Shown here: positions 10,701-22,700 of the stretch, in pieces
How positions within the stretch are numbered: position 1 is the first letter of the stretch
How the letters are laid out: every line of letters begins with the position of its first letter
Assembly (NCBI GenBank): GCA_002633005.1
Contig: NMRA01000027.1
Coordinates: 347,265-411,264, forward strand
DNA: 64,000 nt
Source of the DNA: Phoronis australis
Taxonomy: Eukaryota > Phoronida > Phoronidae
Direction of reading: 5' to 3'
Notes under the pieces: generated by a model
What the model was told of the DNA's origin: nothing
The model's input: only the letters and a program-made list of their open reading frames with translations
Databases searched by the model: none
Made by a program: the position numbers and the translations under genes

Positions 10701-13700
10701 AACGACACGCAGGTCACTAGTGATGACTTTCTTTCGAAGGTATAAAACAAAGCCGGGATTTGGTTTTACGTATTGAGACAAGACGTTTTTTGAAATTTGA
10801 ATATTTGTTGTGTAAACATGCGCGCACCTAGCCTAAAATATAGAGGGGCTCGAGATCTTCGATATGCGGACCTTTTACTGAAAAAATCAACGAGGACTAA
10901 AAAACGGGGCCACTAGCTTCAGGCCTGCCAATCGTGCATCTGCGCTGATTTCCTGTGGACTTTGTGGACTTTTGTCTCGTTTACTTATTATTTCACTGGG
11001 GCGGATCTTTTTGCCCAGTTCGCCAAATTGGGCCCGAGCCCCTCCCTGGTGAAATGAGAGTGACACACCGTATAGGCTGCGTGTTAATTTTAAACCACGC
11101 GTGGTTGTTTGTAGTGCGCTATGATGGGCGCTAGCCTGAACTGTGGGTGCTTATTTGGACATTCTCAAAAGTTGAGGGGGTACGCTTAGTAGATCAGTGA
11201 GCGCTTTTTATGAAACACTTCAAAGGTAGGGAGTAGACTTGTGGGTGACCATAGTCGTTAACCTGATTGAGTGTTTGGGATGATAAGATATTAAAAGACT
11301 GCAATGGTAAGAAATGTTATAATAATGCGATGTTGTCAGGCAAACTCCATCTAGTAGGTGTGACTTTCTGGATATCATTACCACGTACACTATACCCTTT
11401 TTAGGCACCTGGAATAATTTTGCTTTTAATTGCCTGTTTCAGCCGGAACAAGATTTTTTCTGTGGGAGTCTGAAAATTTTACGGGGATGGTGGTCCGGGG
11501 AGTGAAAAGTTGCTGGGGGGGGATGTATGAAGAGAAGAATAAAAAGTCCACTAACCACAATTTTTCATCTAGTACCCATTGAGTTGCATAGTGTTTAGGG
11601 AACATCGATCTCGGGAAACATCGGAACAGGAAAATATCAGTTCTGGGTTATATCGGTCCCGGGGAATATCGTAAAACATCGGGTCTTTTATAATCGCCGG
11701 GAATCTATGAGTTCATTTTTAAATAAACCACTGGCACCCGGGTGCTTAACAGAGCCAAGCCGGTATACTCTTTCATTTAGGACTGTCACTGTTCTCTTTT
11801 GATGAGCAGCTTTGAAGTGGTGCGCACGCTTGAGTTCATGCACTTGAATAGATGGAATAGGCCTACACTTTATGTTGGCAACAACGTGTGAAAGCAAATC
11901 AGAAACAAGTAAAGGGGTTTGAGAATTTCTTGGCAACTAAAAGTAAAGACGTGGCCGTCGATTGGCGATTAATGGGGTTGCCATTTTCACTTTGACTGTC
12001 TTATGCGAAAAAAAGAGTCGTTCATCAAGTCATGGTACCGCTTGCGCGCTAACAACGGTACCGACCGGCAGTGTCTCAGTGCGATCATGGATATTGTCGT
12101 GGATATTTGGTACATGTGATAAGGACATCTTACACGAAAAATAAATATATTTGTCCTCCACAAAGTTTGGTAAGTTGATCGATTAAGAATTAGTAGAAAC
12201 ACCGTTGTTTTGTGACTTTATTCACGTGTTATGCAGAGGCAGAAACTTTTTTCGGCAAATCCAAAAATTTGCAAAATTGGCCGAAAATGTTAGCCAATGA
12301 AACGCGTCAAAGATTGATTCTGCATATCCCATGTTCTCGCGACTTGCTTACAAGTCATCGGGAGGGCTGTTATCGGTTAGTGTTCGTTTGAACTTGGATT
12401 TGGCAACAACCAAATAACGGTCGGATTATCCAGAGTTGCTTTATATTTGCCAGGTATCTGCCGAGAAGTGTAAAACTCAGCTCGCATTCGTGGGAAATTC
12501 CAGGTTGCATTCTGCAACTTGATATGAGCTGACAACAATCTCAGCTCGCATTTCCAAATTTCAGGTCGCAAATGCGACCTGCAGCTCGTTATGTCGAGCC
12601 CTACGAGTACTCAAAAACGGCTTGGTGGATTTCACTGAAACTTTTCAGTTTTAATATTTTTCATTGGTCTCATAAACACTTTAAGATTTTCCTTTTAAAT
12701 GCCTAGTTTTTGCGTACTGTAAGATAGACGAATATAACTGCTATTTATTACAAAAATACCTTACGTTTTGCATGTTAATTCTGCATAGAAACAAAACCAA
12801 ATGAGTAACTGAAAATTCCTACCAGCATTTTTCAGGTAAATTGTGAAGTTTTTATTTAAACGGGGTTTCATTAAAATCAAGCAAGGGGATATTTTGCTAT
12901 GAATGTACCTTTCTTAAAAATGAAATTTTGTCTTAAAAATGTTGGTAACGTAGTAATAATTATGGCACATAAATATATTTTATAATCTTAGGTCTTTATT
13001 CTTTTAGAAAAGATATACTTTTACTGGTTGACACAGTCTGGGTTTTTTGATGAGTCCGAATGGAGGTCACTAAATAAGGTTTGGGATAACCTTAACAACT
13101 GAATGCTGAGTTGTTATTCTGTTCATAATTTGAGTTCTATTTGTGCTTCATCTCTTGTTGCTGCAGATCATTATAAACAAGAAAACTTGGAAATATGCTT
13201 TCCTCCTGGATTTTTGATACTTCCATTGAGTTTGGTAGGTGTAACAACAATAGTGGTAATCATTACTGTTGACAGTTACCTGGCTTTGAAAGTGACGATA
13301 GTGATGATGAAGGAGGTGTACCCAGTACAACCAGGCGACAAAATGCACGCACTCCGGCCAATCAGAGGCCAGAATTTGAAGCAATGTCAACTAAGAAAAC
13401 ACCAGCGAGTACTTTCCTCAGTCCTGGAATATTGCACTCCGTAAACAGGTGAGTTGGTAGTCTGGAAACGCACATAAACCTCTAACCCTAAATTACTAAA
13501 ATTGTTAAAAAGAAGTTAGCAGGTAGAGATTATTACAAGATGATTGTGGTAAACCACCTGTATAGTTTCCTGATGAAAATATTCAGGCATCATTGGCTGT
13601 AAGGTGGAATGTTCGATGTCATCAGGGGCTGTGATTGACTTGGACTATAAGTGCTGTTACATCTTTAATATTTAGATCTTTGGCTTTTTACCCTAGAAAT

Positions 13701-16700
13701 GCTGTTGACCTGTATATCAATCGTCTGAAGAAGGCCCCTAGGGTGCGCACAATAATGTCAAGGTCAAAGGTGAGTTATCTGCTGTACTATTGCTCTACAT
13801 GTCAGAGGTGAAATTCATTATTAAGTGAGAGAGCTCATTGGGTGTTTTGTTGATTTCTGCAGAGCTGCTATCTGCTACAGGCTTATCTGTAATCTACTGA
13901 GGACTCAAAAATCACTATGCACGGGTTTTGAGCATTTGTTTCTCTTCAAAAATTAGCTTAAAGTAAGACGTGTTGTGAATTTTTTTAGTTTTAAGTGCCA
14001 AAACACTGGAAATGACTGAAATAGTGGAGAGCACAAGGTCTAACTAACAAAATGGATCCGGAGTACCAATGCATAATGTAATTAGCATACAAGATTTCCA
14101 TTTCGTGATTGGTCACTTACAAGACTGACCAATGCAAAGTGTGCTTACTTAGATTTGCATTGTGGAGTATCCTCTGCTTTGGAAATTATATCAAGATGTC
14201 TGGAGCTGAAATTCATAGACAAATATTATGTGAAAATAGTTTAGATTTTGAAATTGGGAAAAGGAATTAACCATGTTTCGTCACGATGACATCAGCTCTG
14301 AGAACCAAGGTACCTACATCAGCATGGATCAGGAAATTGCAACGAGATATGGATATTTTCTGGGCCGTGGTCCGGTGTAGAGAAATCAACGATGCCAACT
14401 ATAAAAACTTAAAAACATGAATGTCATAACCTGTTTTTGTGCTATGTCTCTTTTTAGTTAAACACAATATGAAACTTAAATGTTGTTTTGGGATGTATCA
14501 AACCATCTTTTGGTTGAAATTTAACTTTCTTGAATATTGGAATTCGAACAAGTTTTCGGTTGCAAAATATTGATTTTTTACATGAAGTTTTCTAATTATG
14601 TGCTTCATGGTTTGGCTCCCTTGTTTATTCTTCATCACTGGAATGAAGCTGAGGGGGTTACCATTGGAGCCGTTCATGTGCTGACCTCCCTTGTTGAACC
14701 TCATCTGTGCAGGGGTTACCATTGAATCTTTGTATGTGGTGGCCTCTGTTGTTGAACCTTGACTGCAGAGGTTACCATTGAATCCTTTGATGTGCTGACC
14801 CCTGTTGTTGAACCTCAACTGTTCTGGAGTCTACTATTGGATCCTTTCATGTGCTCACCTCTGTTGTTCAATTAAGTTACATTTATGCGTCTATGTACAA
14901 CCAGTCTCTGCCATTAGTCATGATCGACCATAATGTCATTGGAGACGCGGATGACCTTAATTATTCATTAGTGATTTACCAGTGACCTTTGTGTCATCAG
15001 TGACCTACAACTAATGTGACATGGCTGAGAAAAGCTTTTATGTTTCTATGCTTAATGATGGCAGTTCAGTCTTGACGTTATCAGGGCATGTGCGATGTTA
15101 TAATCTAGCTGAATTAAGTTAAACAGAATATGGCCACAGTTGGCATTACCATAATTCACATTTGCTGGGTGATTGTATTAACTTGTAAATGAGACATAAA
15201 ATTGAGCGAGACTGTGTGATGGAGGTCAATGTTTGGATGCTGCACACCCTTCCTCTTATGGCGTGTTTGCACTAGACAATGGTGACGATCTGTCTACATT
15301 TATCTCAAGTGTCTTAGATACTTTGTTTGAGTGGTTATCACAGCCTTTAAATTGTGATATTCTAACTGATACAAGGTCACCTCCACCTACCTGTGATAAG
15401 TCCACCACCTGAAATACAACTGTTTGATAAAAAATATGTGTACTGGAATATTACTGTCTTTGAAACAATTTTCATAGATTGCCTTTAATTGATTGTCGGC
15501 TCTGCCAGTTTGAATGCACTTGGCATTTACGAGGATTTTTTGGGGGCTGTGTTAATTGGCAAGTTTTATCTTGGTGGCAGCTGATGGCGTCGTATCCTTT
15601 AACACACTTTGCAGAAACACTATATGTGTGTGTCTTTGGAGACAAAAATTATCATTATGTGATTTAAGCTAAAACCACAAAGCACCAGTTCCATGGTAGA
15701 ATGTGGGGTGTTTTTCAAACAGAAACCAACTTTACGATTTTAGTAAAATTGCCTTAAATTGGGACCCAGAATCTTGTCAGAAACTTAATTCCTTTGTAAC
15801 AGCATTTCTGTATTTAAGCTATCGTTAGTTTCCTAGTGATCAGGTGATTTCATTTGTTTAAACCTTGCAAATGTAGGTAAGTAGTAAATGTTTGGTGGTG
15901 GCTTAAAACAAAAAACGTTGGATTTTACTTTTGTATTGCTTAAATTTTCATAAAGCCATTCTATCAATCATTTTATCACTAGGTGAACCATTCATCTCCT
16001 CTTTGACAGTCCTGTTCCAAATGTTCATAAAACCATTGCTTCACTCATCATATGACCTGTTCAAACATTCACCGTACCTCTTTTTAGTATGGTGTCGAAA
16101 GTTCTAGAATTCCGAGCCTCAGCACAAGTTGCATTGTCAGAATTTAGTTTCCTCACTAAAGCTGATTATCTGACACCTGATTTAGTCTTATGAATGTTGA
16201 CATGGCAATTTTTTTCCTATGTGATCTGCCATGTGGTCTGATGTCAAGTTTCTGTAATGTGTTTTACGAAAGTGTTGTAAAGAATGTCTCTCCAGTCTAT
16301 CTCATGACGGTCCAATAAAACCACTTTCAATTTACTACTCTATCTAGATATTATTTTACAAATATGCAGTTGCAATGCACAGTATAGTTCAGGATTTAGT
16401 TAAAGTTACTAGTAAGAAATTTTCAAAATTTATGAACTTGGGACAAACATTTTAAGGAGAAATATGTACTCTTTATATTTATAAAAACAAAAAGTCCATT
16501 TTAACAGACATTTGTTCTGACAGATTTTGTGAATTAGACAAGGTGCGTGGAACTGTCAGTGGCATCATTGTCTACAAACACAGGATTGTCAATCATGTCT
16601 GTCATTGCATCATAGTCTGTACACACAACCTTGTCAACCCTGCCTGTTATTGCATCATAGTCTGTACACACAGCCTTGTCAACCCTGCCTGTCATTGCAT

Positions 16701-19700
16701 CATAGTCTGTACACACAGCCTTGTCAACCCTGCCTGTCACTGCATCATAGTCTGTACACACAGCCTTGTCAACCCTGCCTGTCATTGCATCATAGTCTGT
16801 ACACACAGCCTTGCCAAACCTGCCTGTCACTGCATCATAGTCTGTACACACAGCCTTGTCAAACCTGCCTGTCACTGCATCACAGTCTGTACACACAGCC
16901 TTGTCAAACCTGATGATTACTGCATCTTCTGAGCAGGTCAGTGCCATATTTTTATAAAAAAAGTTTTTATAAAAACGTGTTATTACGTCACATAAGCTTG
17001 ATTCACAGGTGTTTGTTTAGAGACATTACAATCTCGTCCATGTAACCCTTTACTCCTCAAAGTTTCAGCATTTGCATTTTTAAACCTTCATAAACTGCGA
17101 GTTGTTAGTGTAAGGCATTTGAGTGCAGCGGCATGCCATCAGTGAACTTTTCCACAAATTGAATTCCTGCAATTATCCTCATTTGGCAGTTTCAATTATC
17201 ATAACAGCGCTATGAAATAACACTGTGTTGACCTGTAACTGTGTGTGTGCTGCGTAGAGTCAAGCACGATGGACCTCTGGGAATGTTCACATCACTGATT
17301 CAATTAAACATCCACATTGTAACCAGACTGTAGTACTATAGAGATTTCACGGACGAGACTATTTATATGCAGGTTCAAGACAAGTTACACATGCTTTTGA
17401 GGAATGATGGCCATTGGCAAGGACTCTAGTTTGAAGTGACCTTGCTTTGCATGTTTTTTTATTGCTCATTTGAAATGAACATCCTTTGCTGACTCCTCCG
17501 AAAGGGCAATTTAAAGTCATTTGAATGCAAACGTTAAAAAGTTCAGTCTCTTACTTTCCTTTTGAGAATCCTCAAATTCCTTGCTGGTATGTCTATGTTT
17601 TTTAAAGTACCTGCCTTGACAATTGACCTATTGCAGAATTTTGAGTGACAGCTTAACTGATGATTTAGAACGCAGCATTATTGACGCACCTTCGTTTCCA
17701 AGCCGCCATTTTACCCGACAAACAACATGTTGCCGGGTAAAACTTATTGTTTGATAACCGACATTACGCTAGGGGTCAGAGCTTGCGATAGGTCGATTGG
17801 TGCCTGCTCAGTGTGCGAAACCTTGAAAAGTAAGAAATAACAAAGAATCATTCAAAAGTGTTGAAAACTCATGAAAAATGAGAAGAGTAAAAAATTATAC
17901 GAATCTCATTTGTGAGTCATATAGTGAGTGTTTGTGTTCAGTTATGCTTGGAATCAATCAGCAAAAAGTACGAATATTATATGTTTTTGGGAAAATAGAT
18001 CATAAAAATGAGATTGGGAGGGAGGTTGGGAGGGCTAAAGGCAGACTTTGAACTTCTTAAGCACAGCACGTGAGGTGGCATCTGCTGCTGTCTCTCGTAA
18101 ACACCTCGAATGATCTTAATGAGATTACGCAGGTGTCTTCCTATGAAGTTGATGACAAATGACTGAGTTTGGACTGATTCAACTATCGATGTAACTTCTA
18201 GTGGCAATTTTATTTTTTACTTGTGCCTTTGTATCTTCGGAGTTCTTTGATAGATTTTCATGAAATTTGGCAAATAGGTTGCTTTTAAGGAGGTGACAAC
18301 GTCTTTTCATTTTTGAGTGGATTTGATCTATTCTGTGCCACCTATTGGCCATTTTCATTTTCTTGAGTCATTTTTTGTATCATGAAAATTGGTACGTGTT
18401 CCTGCTGGTGTAAAGTTTCGGACAAGCCCAGCTACTGTGGCGCCGCATAGTGGCAATTTCATTTGTGTCCACAGCTGTATCTCTTTAACTTACTGGCATT
18501 GCTCCTTTTAGTGGGAATGTTTAAAATAGTGATAATGTCTTGTATCTGCGTTGTATGCCATGCATACAGTGGGTTTTATATCAACGTATTGAATTACTCT
18601 TGCTAACTCATATATCGGAATGGCAACATTAGGCAAAACTTGTGAAAATGTGATATGTAAAGTACATTACTTATTTTACTTAGAACACAAAAGCACATTC
18701 AAATGAGAGGAATTGACAAGACAAGCATGTAACAGGCATTAAGCATTGGCGTATTAAATATACAAACAAATGAAAAATGTCAATATACCATATCTATTGT
18801 TACACTGAGCAATGCATATGTATCAATTTTCTATTTTGCGCTGTTCACAGTAATTATCTAGCACTCATCTTTTTATACTTTTTAAAGTAGGTCTACTGAG
18901 TGAGTCTGGATTTTAATCATAGTTTTTGAGAAAACTGTTGTTTGTAAGAAATTGAAGTGTGCGCGGGTAACTGGTATAGGTTCAGTGAGGCGAAAAAGTA
19001 ATGCATCACTAATGAAAGTGTCCTTTGAAGGGTAAGTTGTCATTCATTTCATTGAGGCATCATTCATTATTTTTTATGAATAATACATTTATTAACCCAG
19101 GAAGCATATCAGTACTAGATACGGCTGGGGTTGGGCGGCCCCAGCTACATATCTTTACAACTTACAAAAGAACAATACGTCATACATATAGAACAAATAA
19201 GTATCTAGAAAATAACCAATAAAATAATGATTGGGCGAATAATTGGTAGAGATTATTATAAAAAAGGGAGAGAAAGGGGGAAGGGAGGACTTTCATACAC
19301 ATATTCACACGTTATTTATTATTATCAGAAAATCTGAAAAAAATGGCGGTACAAGGAAGGAAATTTGAACCAGCGTAATTTAAATAAATTTGCAGACACG
19401 AGGTGTATAGATTTTTATGCGCCCACATATATGTGGGTGCAAATTGCCGTCATCTCTGTCTGGACGTCGGGCGTCCGCAAATGTATCTCCTAAACCTCTC
19501 ACAGGATCTTGATAAGATTTGGCAGATGTGTTCCTACGAAGTTGGTGACGGATGACGACGAATTTCGGACCGATCCAATTACTGGTGTGCCCTTTAATGG
19601 CAATTTTACGCTTACCTCTCTATCTAGGGAGGTCCTCGACAGATTTTCATAAAATTTGGAATATAGGCATCTGTTAGGCAAATGGATTCACCTAATGGCT

Positions 19701-22700
19701 ATTTTACTGGCCGCCCCTCTATCAACCAAACCATGCTGAGGATGATTATAAAAATTGGCAAATAGGTTCTAAATATGAAGAGGACTTCTAACGATGATTT
19801 TCCGATGACTTCAACTATTGTGGCGCCTCCTGGTGGCAGTTTTGTTTTTGTGCTCATCACTGTATCTCCTAAACGCTCTGCAGGATCTTTACTAAATTTA
19901 GCAAATGTATTTATAAGAAGTTGACAACGGATGACGGTTTTCGGACGGATCGGACTACCGGTGTGTGCCCTAGTGGCGATTTTATTCTTTTACTTTTACC
20001 TCTGTACCTTCACAGGTCCTCGGATTTTCATGAAATTTGGCACATTGGCATCAAGTTGACGCTATCCTCCGGTTTTCGGATGGATTCAAGGTATTTTGTG
20101 CTACCTAGTGACCATTTTTACTGTTTTCGAGTCTCTCTTTGGGNAACCCGCAGTATCACACAAAGGCCTTAACTACTCAGTCCCCGGCGGTCCTGTTTTG
20201 TGGTGGGGCGGTCATGTTTTTGGGTGCGTCAGTCCCATTTTCTGGTGCGGCGGTCCCATTTGATCCCCGGAGGTCCTGTTTAGAGGACCGGCGGTCATGT
20301 TGTTTCTCACCCGTGTTTATTAGATTTTGCAAGTCTATTTATATGGATTGACAACAGATGACGCCGACTTTCTGACGAATCCGACGAACGTTGTGCCCTT
20401 TAGTATAAATTTAATTTTTTCTGTTTTCGTCTGTTTCTCTGAATTTTATTGAAGGATTTTTATTATGAAGTTTGGTAAATAGCTTTCTGTAAAAGAAATT
20501 ATGTCATGTTCATGTTTTCGGATTGATTCAACATATTTTGCACCATCTAGTGGCCATTTTAGGATAAAAATAAACACTCCTTGAAGCACACTGCCTGCCG
20601 TGCATTTGTGGGTGCATTTCAACACTATGTTGCTCTTGTCATAATAGCTTGCATTGGTCAAAAGAATGCCTCTTGATTATTTGTTTCTGACTGCTTTTAG
20701 GTGGAATTTTAGGTATTAGCAACAAGTACTTACTTGTCTTGAGTTCTTGAGATGAGGTAAATTGATTTTTGTGTCAAAGTAGATTGTGTTTTGTAAAAAA
20801 GAATGTGTTTAACAGATTTTTGCCATCTTATTTAATATTTCCTGCTTACTCCATGTGAGATGGTTGTCTAAGTATGTTTAAGGTAGTAACAAGTATTTTA
20901 ATTCAATTAGTTATCTTGTTTTATCATAAAACCTTCTCAAGAGAGAATAAGTAAACCAATTAAAAAAATAATTATGTGCCTTTCCTGTCATTATTCCACA
21001 CACTCCCAATTTCTTGAAAAAATGAAATGAGAGAGCACTTAGTAACATTATCGTTTTCATCTGCACAACTTGAGTGTACAACCCATTTCCTGTCTTGGGT
21101 CTCCAGCTCGTAGTAATCTGAAGTGACAACAGTCTGGTGTAGCCAGATATCTAGTTTGGTTTTATCTGTTTTCAACACCTAGCTCCAATGATATTTGTAG
21201 CATGCCTTCTTTGTTTGATCAAAGCTGTATTATGATGTGTTCATTGTAGAATGCAGTGAGCTATAAAATTTGATGTAACAATAAACCCTATCTATTTTGT
21301 GGAAATTGGTCTAATTGAATGGGAAACCCATCTTGTGCTTTGTGTCGTGAGTGGTCTCTGAGTGTTTTATGTGATAGTAATTATGCAAAGTTAGTTGGAT
21401 TTCCTGATGAAAACGGAAAGTAAACATAGATTTAGTCCTATGATGCAACATTTCATTTGTCAAGTGGGAAGTGAAATCACAATATTAATTATTGAAACCA
21501 GCTTACTCACATGTATGTGGGTGGATGTATGAAAATGTACAGTATTTGTGTGGGTTATTGCAGTCACACAAACTACTGTGTGATGTTCTTCTGTAACTGT
21601 TTAAAATGAGTTTTGTTATTAGCAATCTTCATTGAGAAGGTGGCAAAATATCAGACCTAAAATCAGCTATATAGCTATTTAACTAATAGCTATATACTTA
21701 AGTGGAAGTCAAACTTAGCTGACTTTAGTGCTTTAGGTGAGCCAAGGCTGACTGTGTGCTATGACCTAGTTTATGTGAAACTGACATGTGTATTTGTTCG
21801 GAGATAGCCATCCAAAACAATACATGATAATGACTAATCAGTATCGTATGTTATCAGTGATATCCGACTTTTGCAACAGGTTTCATTGTGTTCAGATGTG
21901 CTGTACCTTATCAGTGACACTGCGCCCTTGAACTGTTTTATATGCTAATCTTTTTCCATTGTTATTAAGTTTCATAGTGCAGTGTTTTACCAAGCAGCAA
22001 ATTATGGTATATTGGTGTACTACCGTATTCGCCGTAATAACTGCCCATGCCCCTATAAGCGCCCCCCACGCGTTTTCAGACTTTGCGAAAATAAGTGCCC
22101 AGTCCATGAGCGTGTACGTGCGAAAAATGCCTTAAGCTATGGTCACAACCCGCCGTGCGTGTTTATTGTTCGTACGTTTTCTGCGGACGCCACGGGCACC
22201 ACGTTTTTCTGAAAACGTGAGTAGGGAGTGGCAAGCGCAGGGAGGACGTACGTCACACGTACTGCCGTGAATCTGTAAATGNCTAATAAAAAGATTGACC
22301 AGTGTTAAAAGCACGTGGCCAGGAAGTGCGCGCTACATACATGAACCTGTCATCAAAGACATTAGTCGGGAACTATCCATTCATGAAACGGGTAGCATAG
22401 CATCGGCAGGAAATGAATATTGGCACTAATTACCGACAGTTTCTAATACTATAAAAAATATTTGCGTTATTTTTAAGATGAATTGTTTGATTAACCATAA
22501 TTTGTGTTTTTAAGCCAAATATCCGATAAAATGACCTCTGATAGTGAATGCTTACACACCCTTACACCGAAAAATAACTGTCAGATAGTCACGTACGCCG
22601 CATCCAGCCACACGGCAACTAATATGGCCTTACTGAGACAAATGTCGAACGTTTTTAGCACATATGAGACTGGCAAGCGCTGAATGAAACACACTCTGGT

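Noticed and set aside
14100-14200. Histone-type promoter (octamer plus CCAAT)
   Set aside because: No histone coding sequence and no histone 3' stem-loop follow; the motifs lie in a foldback repeat.
16534-16947. Repetitive frames of 102-137 codons on both strands (15-residue repeats)
   Set aside because: 45-bp minisatellite artefact inside the last intron; no splice sites or family resemblance.
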